From Thiobacillus sp. UBA3361 (GTDB lineage Bacteria; Pseudomonadota; Gammaproteobacteria; Burkholderiales; Thiobacillaceae), in NCBI GenBank assembly GCA_002360535.1, contig DEQR01000045.1, forward strand, positions 66,306 through 87,726: 21,421 nt of DNA, in the 5' to 3' direction. How positions within the stretch are numbered: position 1 is the stretch's first letter; each line of letters starts with the position of its first letter. The notes below the pieces were generated by a model. It was not told where the DNA came from. It saw nothing but the letters and a program-made list of their open reading frames with translations, and ran no database searches. This document shows positions 1 through 6,863 of the stretch, in pieces. The position numbers and the translations under genes are program-made.

Positions 1-271
1 TCTCGAAGAAGGTGTGGTGGCGTGCGGTGTAACCCACGTTCTCCAGGTCGTTGTGTTTGCCACCGGCGCGCACGCAGCGCTGCGATGAGGCGGCGCGGGA
101 ATACAGCCGGCTCTCGCGGCCGAGAAAGACATCCTTGAACTGGACCATGCCGGCATTGGTGAACAACAGGGTCGGATCGTTGGCCGGTATCAGGGGGCTG
201 GATTCCACCTCCGTGTGTCCCTTGGAGACAAAAAAATCCAGGAATTGACGACGTATCTCACTGCTTTTCAT
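1..271 (-). CDS. alaS: alanyl-tRNA synthetase, N-terminal part (runs off the window)
   Basis: Cytoplasmic class II synthetase that charges tRNA-Ala with alanine. Only the first 90 codons are present. The reverse strand reads from ATG at 271 as MKSSEIRRQFLDFF, then HTEVESSPLIP, NDPTLLFTNAGMVQFKDVFLG, and RCVRAGGKHNDLENVGYTARHHTFFE. These are the start of the catalytic core, including the motif 1 region, and are nearly invariant in bacterial AlaRS. The gene continues beyond position 1. It is divergent from the sulfur-transfer operon at 524. A TAAAAT hexamer at 306-301 on the minus strand could be its -10, but no good -35 is visible. Identification is from sequence recognition and is very secure; the rest of the gene is not seen. 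Confidence 0.96.
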   Translation of the reverse strand, partial: MKSSEIRRQFLDFFVSKGHTEVESSPLIPANDPTLLFTNAGMVQFKDVFLGRESRLYSRAASSQRCVRAGGKHNDLENVGYTARHHTFFE

Positions 272-458
272 GGTTGCGAGGCGAAGACGTGAATCACGGC
301 ATTTTAGCCAGGAAAGGCCGGCGACGGGGCAAGGCTTTGCCGGCCGGATGCCCATGGACAAAGGCTTGCCGCGAGACGATCGGCTGAAGTGTGGCCTGTG
401 CCACCGATCAAGCCGCTGCCCGGACGCCCGCCAGCGCTGTTGTTTCCCAGGGAAGTGC

Positions 459-488
459 TTGAATATTCTGTTATTTGTGGAATATAAT
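459..488 (+). promoter_or_regulatory. sigma70-type promoter of the rhd-tusA-dsrE2 operon
   Basis: TTGAAT (459-464), an 18-bp spacer and a perfect TATAAT (483-488) lie upstream of the rhodanese start at 524, predicting a transcript start near 495 and a leader of about 30 nt. The -35 overlaps an 8-bp palindrome GAATATTC (461-468). The block is strikingly AT-rich against its surroundings. Promoter activity is inferred. Confidence 0.7.
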
Positions 489-523
489 TAAACGCTTATA
501 TGTAATTGAAAGAGGAGTCTTCA

Positions 524-844
524 ATGTTCGGCATGCATCAGTTCAAGGAAGTGGATGTGCACTATCTGGCCAACAACAAGGACCAAGTCATCCATCTCAT
601 CGACGTGCGTACCGAGGCGGAGGTGTCACGCGGCGCGATCGACGGGGCCATCCACATCCCCCTGCATCTTATCCCCCTGCGCGCCCACGAGATCCCCCAG
701 GACAAGCCGGTGGTCATCTATTGCAACTCGGGCGCGCGTTCCGCCCAGGCCTGTGCATTCCTGGCCGCCAAAGGTTATGAGAACATGCACAACCTGTCCG
801 GCGGCATTCTGGCCTGGGCCCGCTCGGGCATGCCCATCGCCTGA
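524..844 (+). CDS. single-domain rhodanese (sulfurtransferase)
   Basis: 106-residue cytoplasmic rhodanese. The active-site loop CNSGAR carries the catalytic cysteine at about residue 67 after the strand KPVVIY. The DVRTEAEVSRGAIDGAIHIPL stretch (residues 27-47) is the family's N-terminal signature. Start ATG 524 is preferred over an in-frame TTG at 506 because AGAGGAG (511-517) sits 6 nt upstream of it. tusA and dsrE2 follow at 954 and 1236. This is the gene order of the rhd-tusA-dsrE2 cassette known from Allochromatium vinosum and other sulfur oxidisers, where the rhodanese loads sulfane sulfur onto TusA. The donor substrate (for example thiosulfate or glutathione persulfide) cannot be read from the sequence. 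Confidence 0.93.
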   Translation: MFGMHQFKEVDVHYLANNKDQVIHLIDVRTEAEVSRGAIDGAIHIPLHLIPLRAHEIPQDKPVVIYCNSGARSAQACAFLAAKGYENMHNLSGGILAWARSGMPIA

Positions 845-953
845 TCCCTCTCATAGCGTTCCGCTACGATGGCTTAGGTTGCAATCCCATGACGCCTGGT
901 TTAATGTAGCCAAGCTATATTCAGCACATGCTTATTTGTTGAAGGAGAAAGTA

Positions 954-1181
954 ATGAATTTCGATAAGGAACTCGACGCACGCGGCCTGAATTGCCCCCT
1001 GCCCATCCTGCGTACGAAAAAGACTCTGAACGAAATGTCTTCCGAGCAGGTTCTACGGGTGGTCGCCACCGATCCGGGCTCCGTCAAGGATTTCGCCGCC
1101 TTTGCCAAGCAAACCGGCAACGAGTTGCTGTCTTCTTCCGAGGCCGGCGGTGAGTTCACCTTTTTCATCAAGAAAAAGTAA
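954..1181 (+). CDS. tusA: TusA-family sulfur carrier protein
   Basis: 75-residue cytoplasmic sulfur carrier. The CPxP motif (LNCPLPILR, Cys14) is the persulfide-carrying cysteine and the defining TusA (SirA/YedF/YeeD) signature. The rest fits the small two-layer fold: LRVVATDPGSVKDFAAFAKQ followed by the terminal strand GGEFTFFIKKK. A GGAG-type ribosome site (GAAGGAG, about 941-947) precedes ATG 954. The gap of 109 bp from the rhodanese is the largest in the operon and contains a TATATT (916-921) without a convincing -35, so a second start site is possible but unproven. In sulfur oxidisers this protein shuttles sulfur from rhodanese to DsrE-type acceptors; elsewhere TusA serves tRNA thiolation. 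The neighbours favour the oxidative role. Confidence 0.94.
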   Translation: MNFDKELDARGLNCPLPILRTKKTLNEMSSEQVLRVVATDPGSVKDFAAFAKQTGNELLSSSEAGGEFTFFIKKK

Positions 1182-1235
1182 TCAGCGGCCCGCCGAGCAC
1201 GGGACCATTCGTTAACCAGGAAAAGAGGTGGTGTG

Positions 1236-1745
1236 ATGGACGAGAAAAAAATGGCGATTATCGCGACCAAGGGCACGCTGGACTGGGCTTACCCCCCGTT
1301 CATCCTCGCCTCCACGGCCGCCGCCCTCGGGTACGAGACGCAGATCTTCTTTACCTTCTACGGCTTGCAGATGCTCAAGAAAGACATCAGCGATCTGAAG
1401 GTCAGCCCTCTTGGCAACCCCGGCATGCCCATGAAGATGCCCTTCGGACCCAAGTGGTTCCGGGACATCAACTGGAACATTCCCAATGCCGTGCAATCCA
1501 TTGTCCCGGGTTATGAATCATTGGCCACCACGCTGATGAAGATGACCATCAAGAACAACGGCGTGGCGACGATTCCAGAACTGCGCAGCCTTTGCCAGGA
1601 GGCGGACGTCAAGTTCATCGCTTGCCAGATGACCGTGGAATTGTTCGGTTTCTCCCACAGCGATTTCATTGACGGCATCGAGTACGGTGGCGCTGCCACT
1701 TTCTTCGAATTTGCCGGCGAAACGGATATCTGCCTGTTCATTTGA
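1236..1745 (+). CDS. dsrE2: DsrE2-family sulfur-transfer protein
   Basis: 169-residue member of the DsrE/DsrF-like family, DsrE2 branch. Residues 1-50 (MAIIATKGTLDWAYPPFILA, then AAALGYETQIFFTFYGL) form the Rossmann-like N-terminus with a hydrophobic stretch that may touch the membrane. ELRSLCQEADVKFIACQMT holds Cys120 and Cys130, the candidate persulfide cysteines; Cys166 lies near the C-terminus. ATG 1236 is chosen over GTG 1233 because AGAGG (1224-1228) is then spaced 7 nt away. It follows tusA by 54 bp and is closed by a strong terminator. In A. vinosum DsrE2 is the third member of this cassette; its exact partner is less well understood than that of rhodanese or TusA. Confidence 0.92.
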   Translation: MDEKKMAIIATKGTLDWAYPPFILASTAAALGYETQIFFTFYGLQMLKKDISDLKVSPLGNPGMPMKMPFGPKWFRDINWNIPNAVQSIVPGYESLATTLMKMTIKNNGVATIPELRSLCQEADVKFIACQMTVELFGFSHSDFIDGIEYGGAATFFEFAGETDICLFI

Positions 1746-1763
1746 ACGACAGAGCGCGAATCG

Positions 1764-1796
1764 AAACCCGCCGGACGCAAGTCGGCGGGTTTTTTT
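1764..1796 (+). terminator. rho-independent terminator of rhd-tusA-dsrE2
   Basis: A 10-bp stem, AAACCCGCCG (1764-1773) with CGGCGGGTTT (1783-1792), has a 9-nt loop and runs into a T tract (1790-1796), starting 18 bp after the dsrE2 stop. Confidence 0.9.
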
Positions 1797-1958
1797 CCGT
1801 CCCGAGTCGGTACGGCAGTGGGGCCGGGAATCCGCAGCGTGATGTTTTTTCACGGATGTCGTTCCTGTGAGGCAGGACGCATCCTGCGCCAGGAATGCGC
1901 ATAGAATAGGGGCCGGGAAGCCATGGCCCAGGCTAATTTCCATCCGAAGGAGAAGGTA

Positions 1959-2834
1959 ATGCGTCAGTTGTTGGGTGCGCTTGCACTGTTGATCATCAGC
2001 CCGGTGGTATGGGCGCTCTCTCCCTACTATTACGGCAACCGCCTGCCCGCGGGCGATCTCACGGGACTGGTGTCCAGAGTGGAAACCGCCTTGCAGAAGC
2101 AGGGTCTGGAGGTGGTGGGCAAATACGTGCCCAGCGGGCTCGGCGGTCACGGCGTGGTCGTGGCCACCGACAAGGACCTGCTGGCCGCTGTCCGTAGCCT
2201 TGGCGGAGCGGGTATCGTGGCCGCGCCCATCCGGGTGGGCGTCAAGAGCGATGGCACGGTTTCCTTCATGAACCTGGAATACTGGTCGCGGGCCTATTTG
2301 CGCAAGCAATATCCCCTGGCCGAGCGGGCCGTGCGCAATGCCCACACCCGGCTGGTCCGCGCTCTGGGCGGCGGCAAGAAGGCTTTCGGCGGCGATGTGG
2401 CAAAGGCCGACCTGGCCGAATACCAATACATGTTCGGCATGGAAGGTTTCGAATCCGACAAGAATCTGCTGCTGGAACACCTGTCCTTCGAGGATGCGGT
2501 GAAAACCATCCAGGACAATCTGGCCGCAGGTGTCGGCAAGACAGCCAAGGTTTATGAGATCGTCCTGCCGGACAAGAAAGTGGCCGTATTCGGCGTGGCC
2601 CTCAACGACCCCAGGGAGGGTGAGGGCTGGTGGGTAAATACCATCGGCGGCGACAACCTGGCCGCCTTGCCCTATGAAATCTACGTGGTCAACAACCGCG
2701 CCAGCCACCTGTTCGCCCGCTTCCGCATCGCCCTGGGCTGGCCGGACGTAGGCATGGGTACCTTCATGCGCATCGTGGAGGCGCCGGGCATCATACGCGA
2801 CACCCTCGTCAGGGTTGCGGGCGGGACGCCCTGA
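1959..2834 (+). CDS. exported protein of unknown function (weak DUF302-like look)
   Basis: 291-residue protein. The start is ATG 1959, preceded by AAGGAGAAGG; a longer reading from ATG 1923 would bury the signal peptide. Residues 1-19 (MRQLLGALALLIISPVVWA) are a typical Sec signal peptide, so the product is predicted periplasmic. The segment at about 33-110, with a helix (LVSRVETALQKQGLEVVGKY) then strands (HGVVVATDKDLLAAV, APIRVGVKSDGTVSFMNLEY), vaguely resembles DUF302/TT1751-like domains, but I do not recognise the family with confidence. There are no cysteines, heme motifs or lipobox. The C-terminal half contains GEGWWVNTIGGDNLAALPYEIYV and looks soluble. It is monocistronic, framed by terminators at 1764 and 2844. 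The sulfur operon upstream may or may not be functionally linked. Confidence 0.8.
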   Translation: MRQLLGALALLIISPVVWALSPYYYGNRLPAGDLTGLVSRVETALQKQGLEVVGKYVPSGLGGHGVVVATDKDLLAAVRSLGGAGIVAAPIRVGVKSDGTVSFMNLEYWSRAYLRKQYPLAERAVRNAHTRLVRALGGGKKAFGGDVAKADLAEYQYMFGMEGFESDKNLLLEHLSFEDAVKTIQDNLAAGVGKTAKVYEIVLPDKKVAVFGVALNDPREGEGWWVNTIGGDNLAALPYEIYVVNNRASHLFARFRIALGWPDVGMGTFMRIVEAPGIIRDTLVRVAGGTP

Positions 2835-2843
2835 TAATCAGAC

Positions 2844-2867
2844 AAGCCCCGGAAACGGGGCTTTTTT
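2844..2867 (+). terminator. rho-independent terminator
   Basis: AAGCCCCG (2844-2851) pairs with CGGGGCTT (2856-2863) around a GAAA tetraloop, followed by T2862-T2867. It lies 9 bp after the stop of the exported protein at 1959-2834. Confidence 0.9.
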
Positions 2868-2956
2868 CATGGCCGTGCAATACCGGGGAGATGTCGCATC
2901 CCATGGCAGTTTGCTATTTTCCCCATCCTGATTTCCAAACAACCTGAGGTGAGGCG

Positions 2957-3988
2957 ATGAACATTATTCGGACTGGACTGGTGGGGGGTGTGTTGTTGCT
3001 GTTTCTGGCGAGCGCGCCCGCCTGGGCGTTTCTGGGCATCTCCCTGGGCAGCGATGACAAGAAGGATGCCGCCGAGGTCTCCGGTGGCGCGGGTCCAGAC
3101 GGCGCCCAGGGCGAGTCGGCCAAGCTGGAGAAGTGCGACAAGCCCTACGGCACCCTGGCCGTGTCCGAACCCCAGGATTACGTGGGCCAGGCCCTCATGA
3201 GCTACGGCCTGCCGTCGCCCTCCGGCCTGATCCGCATGATCATCCAGCAATCCAACTGCTTCGTGCTGGTGGAGCGCGGAAGGGCCATGAAGAACCTGAT
3301 GCAGGAACGGGAACTGGCCAGCAGCGGCATGCTGCGCGGCGGCTCCAACATGGGCGGCGGGCAGATGGTCACCGCCGACTATGTCCTGACGCCGGACGTG
3401 GTGTTCTCCCAAAATGACGCCGGCGGCGTGGGCAGCGCCATCGGTGGTCTGTTCGGCTGGGGCGGCGCGCTCATCGCGGGCAGCCTCAAGTTCAAGAAGG
3501 CCCAGACCAGCATGCTGCTGGCCGATGCCCGTTCGGGTCTGCAGGTGGCTGCCGCGTCCGGGGCGGCCAAGGCCACCGATTTCGGCATCGGCGGCATCGT
3601 CGGGGGCGGCGGCGCGGTCGGTGCCCTGGGCGCCTACGAGAACACCGCCGAGGGCAAGGTGGTTGCCTCCAGCTTTCTGGACAACTGGAACAACATCGTC
3701 CGTTCCATCCGCAACAGCCCGGAAATGGCCCGCCAGCAGATCAACCTGAAGGCCGAAGTGGGCAAGGTGGCCAAGGCCGGCGTGGGTCTGGAGGCCGGTG
3801 ACGTGATCACCGGCAAGATCGGCGGTCTGAAGCTGTATGCCAGCCCCGACAAGAAGTCCAAGGTGCTGGCCAATCTGGGCAAGGGCGAAGAGGTCATCTA
3901 CAAGGGCGATGAACAGAACGGCTTCCTGCTGGTGCAGGGCAACGACGGCGAAGGCTGGGTGGAGAAGCTGCTGATCAGGAAGCCCTGA
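2957..3988 (+). CDS. CsgG/HfaB-family protein with C-terminal SH3-like domain
   Basis: 343 residues. A Sec signal peptide ends at about residue 24 (LLLFLASAPAWA). The middle matches the CsgG family: RMIIQQSNCFVLVERGRAMKN followed by LMQERELASSG and ADYVLTPDVVF. Glycine-rich hydrophobic stretches (VGSAIGGLFGWGGALIAG; IGGIVGGGGAVGALGAY) come next. Residues from about 280 to the end (LKLYASPDKKSKVLANLGKGEE, then GWVEKLLIRK) look like a bacterial SH3 domain, which often binds peptidoglycan or peptides. Classical CsgG is an outer-membrane lipoprotein; here no cysteine follows the signal peptide, so lipidation is not predicted. No curli genes are nearby. A periplasmic or envelope-associated role is inferred; secretion-pore function is not established. 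GAGGTGAGG precedes ATG 2957. Confidence 0.85.
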   Translation: MNIIRTGLVGGVLLLFLASAPAWAFLGISLGSDDKKDAAEVSGGAGPDGAQGESAKLEKCDKPYGTLAVSEPQDYVGQALMSYGLPSPSGLIRMIIQQSNCFVLVERGRAMKNLMQERELASSGMLRGGSNMGGGQMVTADYVLTPDVVFSQNDAGGVGSAIGGLFGWGGALIAGSLKFKKAQTSMLLADARSGLQVAAASGAAKATDFGIGGIVGGGGAVGALGAYENTAEGKVVASSFLDNWNNIVRSIRNSPEMARQQINLKAEVGKVAKAGVGLEAGDVITGKIGGLKLYASPDKKSKVLANLGKGEEVIYKGDEQNGFLLVQGNDGEGWVEKLLIRKP

Positions 3989-4015
3989 GCCATTCGGACT
4001 CAGGGTACAACGCAT

Positions 4016-4042
4016 AACGGCGGGGTATCCCGCCGTTTTTTT
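4016..4042. terminator. terminator between convergent genes
   Basis: AACGGCGGG (4016-4024) pairs with CCCGCCGTT (4029-4037) around GTAT, with T4036-T4042 on the plus strand. It ends 3 bp before the mnmC stop on the opposite strand, so it clearly serves the CsgG-like gene; the lack of a long A tract on its left makes function for mnmC doubtful. Confidence 0.85.
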
Positions 4043-4045
4043 CGT

Positions 4046-5983
4046 CTATCCGCCGGGTCGGCGCGGGTTACCCCGGCGCAGACGGCGCAGCATGAAGCGC
4101 GCCGGGTCCAGTGCGGCGACCAAATCGGACTCCAGGGGCTGCGGCTCCCCCTCCAGTTGGCTGGCCAGCAGTTCGCCGGCCAGCTGGGCCCAGACCAGGC
4201 CGCGGGAGGCCAGGCCTAGCAGCGCGAATAGACCCTCCTGGCGGGGCAGTGAGGCCAGGTGCGTATCCCTGTCCGGCGATCCCGCCGAGTTGTCCGGCAA
4301 GGGTCCCACCAGGGGCAGGCGGTCCGGAGGCACGGCACGGAATCCCACCCGGCCGCCCAGGCTTAGGGCATTCAGGCCAGCGGTGCCGCCGGGCAGGATC
4401 AGCTCCAGGCGGGCCAGATTACCCAGGTCGTCCTCCGGCCGCGGCTCCGGTTCGTCGTCGAAGTGGTAGGAGGCACCGGCGCACACCAGGCCGTCCGGGG
4501 CAGGGGTGGCATAGCCGTCCCGGCACAGGGCCAGGTGGAAGGGTGGCAGGTGGTGTGCCGGGATGTGGCTGACCTGTCCGCGCACCCGGCGCAGAGGGAG
4601 GCCGGCGGCCTGGGCCAGATCGGCGGTCCAGGCGCCGCCGGCCAGGATGGCTACCGGGGCGCAGGCCAGTTCGCGGCCCGCGGGATCGAGGGCATGCCAG
4701 AGGCCGTCACGCCTCTCCAGCCGGGCCACATGCGTGCCGAACAGCCGGCTTATCCGTTCGCCGCCCGCCTCCAGATTGGCTGCGCAGACGCTGGGGGGAT
4801 GCGCCCAGCCGCCGCCGGGAAACAGCCAACCACCCTCGGCTACCGGCCAGCTCACCCGATCCGCGGCCTCGGCCCGATCCAGGAAACGGACATAGTCGGC
4901 GGGATAAGCGTGGCCGGCGACGACTTCGTGCTGGTGTGCTGCATGGGCCGCGTCGCGGGCGATCTGCAATACCCCGCAGGCGTCCCAGCGGGGTGCCATG
5001 CCTTCCGCTCCGAACCCCCGCCAGGTGCGCAGGGCGTGCAGGAAGGCCGCGCGGGTGAACCGGGAGGCGATGTTGTCGTCCAGGGACAGCAGCGGTCGGA
5101 CGATGCCCGCCAGGTTGCCTGAGGCCTCACGTGCGGGTTCGGCGTGACGCTCCAGCAGGCTGACCCGCCAGCCGCGCCGGGCCAGGCTGTAGGCGCTGGC
5201 GCACCCGGCCAGGCCGGCACCGATGACCAGGACGTGGCGGACCTCGGCCGCCGGGCGGGGGTTTCCGGCAGGGGCATGGCCGGCTTCCAGACGGCCGGTC
5301 AGCATCTCCCGCTTGCCGGCGTAGCCGGGCCGTTTCTCCAGCTCGAAACCGGACCGGGACAGGGCCTCGCGTACCGGTCCGGCCACGCACCAGGTGGCGA
5401 GGGTGGCATCGGGGGCAGCCAGCCGGCCCAGCCGGCGCAGGACCGGGTCCGACCACATGGCGGGATTGCGGGGCGGCGCGAAGCCGTCCAGGTAGAAGGC
5501 ATCCACCTCGGCCCGGAGCCGCTTCAGGCAGGATTCCGCATCGCCGAACATGAGGGTCAGGCGGAGCCTGCCGCCGTCCAGGTCTAGGCGGTGGTAGCCC
5601 GGCACCAGGGAGGGCCAGGCGGCCCGCATCCGGGCCGCCAACCCGGCCAGTTCCGGCCATCCGGCATGGATGCGGGCCAGGTCGTCGGCCGAAAAGGGAT
5701 GTTTTTCGACCGCCAGGTAATGCAGGTAACGGCAGGCATCGGGATCGGCCTGCCAGGCCGCCCAGGTGGACAGGAAGTTGAGGCCGGTGCCGAAGCCGGT
5801 CTCCAGGATCACGAAACGCGCGCGGTTCCGCCAGCGTTCCGGCAGGCCGTTGCCGGCGAGGAACACATGCCGGGCTTGACCGGGCCCGCCGGCGGCGGCG
5901 TGATAGACGTCCGCGTAGGTCTCGGAATACAGGGTGCCGCCCGCGGCCCGAGCCGGGCGGGCGGGGATCAGGGGTTCAACCAA
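4046..5983 (-). CDS. mnmC: bifunctional tRNA (mnm5s2U34) modification enzyme MnmC
   Basis: 645 residues, close to the 668 of E. coli MnmC. The N-terminal SAM-dependent methyltransferase has ETGFGTGLNF (residues 61-70) and the active-site block DAFYLDGFAPPRNPAMW (161-177). The C-terminal FAD-dependent oxidase begins with the dinucleotide fold VLVIGAGLAGCASAYSLARR (251-270). The oxidase removes the carboxymethyl group of cmnm5s2U to give nm5s2U, and the methyltransferase makes mnm5s2U at the wobble base of certain tRNAs. The only start that keeps the full N-terminus is TTG 5983, which overlaps the dgkA stop by 8 nt (TTGGTTGA). No clear Shine-Dalgarno sequence is visible, so translation is probably coupled to dgkA. 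It is the last gene of the hslO operon. Confidence 0.95.
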   Translation of the reverse strand: MVEPLIPARPARAAGGTLYSETYADVYHAAAGGPGQARHVFLAGNGLPERWRNRARFVILETGFGTGLNFLSTWAAWQADPDACRYLHYLAVEKHPFSADDLARIHAGWPELAGLAARMRAAWPSLVPGYHRLDLDGGRLRLTLMFGDAESCLKRLRAEVDAFYLDGFAPPRNPAMWSDPVLRRLGRLAAPDATLATWCVAGPVREALSRSGFELEKRPGYAGKREMLTGRLEAGHAPAGNPRPAAEVRHVLVIGAGLAGCASAYSLARRGWRVSLLERHAEPAREASGNLAGIVRPLLSLDDNIASRFTRAAFLHALRTWRGFGAEGMAPRWDACGVLQIARDAAHAAHQHEVVAGHAYPADYVRFLDRAEAADRVSWPVAEGGWLFPGGGWAHPPSVCAANLEAGGERISRLFGTHVARLERRDGLWHALDPAGRELACAPVAILAGGAWTADLAQAAGLPLRRVRGQVSHIPAHHLPPFHLALCRDGYATPAPDGLVCAGASYHFDDEPEPRPEDDLGNLARLELILPGGTAGLNALSLGGRVGFRAVPPDRLPLVGPLPDNSAGSPDRDTHLASLPRQEGLFALLGLASRGLVWAQLAGELLASQLEGEPQPLESDLVAALDPARFMLRRLRRGNPRRPGG

Positions 5984-6359
5984 GGCGGGGCAGCAGGTAG
6001 GGCAGCAGGATAATCAGCCCGACGCAGGCGGCGCCCAGGGCGGACAGCAGAACGGCGGCGGCAGCCACGTCCTTGGCGCGGCCGATGAGCGGGTCATGAT
6101 CGCGGCTGACCCGGTCGGCCAGGGTCTCCAGGGCGGAATTCATGGCCTCCATGGCCAGCACCCAGAAGACGCAGATCAACAGCAGCGCCCATTCCAGCGC
6201 GCTCACCCGCAGGCTGGTCGCCAGGGCCAGCACCGCCACGGCGGCAGTCAGGTGGAAACGGAAATTGCGCTCGCCCGCGGCCGCCGACAGTCCGCGCGCG
6301 GCGTGGACGAAGCCCCTCAGGAAGCGACGCAGGGGGGAGGGGGCGGAGGTGGCAGGCAT
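5976..6359 (-). CDS. dgkA: diacylglycerol kinase / undecaprenol kinase family, integral membrane
   Basis: 127 residues, the usual size of prokaryotic DgkA. It has an N-terminal amphipathic part (FVHAARGLSAAAGERNFRFH) and three transmembrane helices, at about 38-53, 56-72 and 102-123. The active-site signature MEAMNSALETLADRVS lies between helix 2 and helix 3, followed by the conserved AKDVAAAAVLLSA. The enzyme phosphorylates diacylglycerol (or undecaprenol) with ATP and recycles membrane lipid by-products. ATG 6359 lies 3 bp after the stop of the outer-membrane protein, and the 3' end overlaps the mnmC start. Identity is secure at family level; substrate choice is not readable. Confidence 0.94.
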   Translation of the reverse strand: MPATSAPSPLRRFLRGFVHAARGLSAAAGERNFRFHLTAAVAVLALATSLRVSALEWALLLICVFWVLAMEAMNSALETLADRVSRDHDPLIGRAKDVAAAAVLLSALGAACVGLIILLPYLLPRLG

Positions 6360-6362
6360 GGC

Positions 6363-6863
6363 TCAGCGCAGCGGCAGGGTGACGAAGAAGGCCGTGGTGT
6401 TCACGTCATTGAAATCGCGCACCTTCAGGAAGTGGGTGAGGTTCAGGGTCAGTCCGCCCAGGTCGTAGGACAGCAGAGGCACCGGCGCCACGAAGGGGTC
6501 GCCCCGGTTGTAGGTGTCGCTGTGGAAGGCCACCAGGGCCGCGCCCAACTGCCAGCGCCGGGTGTCGTCCAGGGGTATGCGCCAACCGGCGCCGCCATAG
6601 ACCGCCGTGTTACGGCCCGAATCGCGATAGATGCCCCCGTCCATGAACCAGTTGCCTTTGCCCAGGGGGCCGCCCGCGTAGCGCAGGCCCAGGCCGGGGT
6701 TGATCTCGTTGTCCCAGCCGTTGCGTTTGGCCACCTCCCGCTCCCAATGGTAGGACAGGCCGTAGAGGTTCAAGCCCCAGGTCTCGGCGGCGGGGGCGGA
6801 GATGCCCCAGGCGGCGGCCCACAGCCCCAGGGCGAGGCCCGTCCGGGTCGGCATGCGTGTCAT
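6363..6863 (-). CDS. small predicted outer-membrane beta-barrel protein
   Basis: 166 residues. A signal peptide at about 1-26 (TGLALGLWAAAWGISAPAA) is followed by alternating hydrophobic/polar strands rich in aromatic residues and glycine: TWGLNLYGLSYHWE, NPGLGLRYAGG, WFMDGGIYRDSG, TAVYGGAGWRIPL, WQLGAALVAFHSDTYNRG, LGGLTLNLTHFLKV and AFFVTLPLR. This fits an 8-strand barrel of the PagP/acyloxyacyl-hydrolase size class, but I cannot place it in a named family. ATG 6863 overlaps the hslO stop as ATGA, which decides the start; a longer upstream reading would be antisense noise inside hslO. Its position between hslO and dgkA suggests an envelope-maintenance or lipid-related job (inference). Confidence 0.8.
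   Translation of the reverse strand: MTRMPTRTGLALGLWAAAWGISAPAAETWGLNLYGLSYHWEREVAKRNGWDNEINPGLGLRYAGGPLGKGNWFMDGGIYRDSGRNTAVYGGAGWRIPLDDTRRWQLGAALVAFHSDTYNRGDPFVAPVPLLSYDLGGLTLNLTHFLKVRDFNDVNTTAFFVTLPLR

Noticed and set aside
316..345. Inverted repeat GGCCGGC...GCCGGCC between alaS and the sulfur operon
   Set aside because: It has no T tract, a long loop, and lies between divergent genes where no terminator is needed. It is probably a by-product of high GC content, though a regulator site cannot be excluded.
889..921. Possible second promoter before tusA (TATATT at 916-921)
   Set aside because: No -35 element is found at acceptable spacing, so it was not listed as a feature.
1518..2708. 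Open minus-strand frame of 396 codons
   Set aside because: It lies opposite dsrE2, its terminator and the exported-protein gene; crossing a transcription terminator and two good genes with no recognisable motif marks it as chance.
2867..4015. Open minus-strand frame of 382 codons
   Set aside because: It is antisense to the CsgG-like gene, with no known motif and the same Gln/His/Gly-rich antisense composition.
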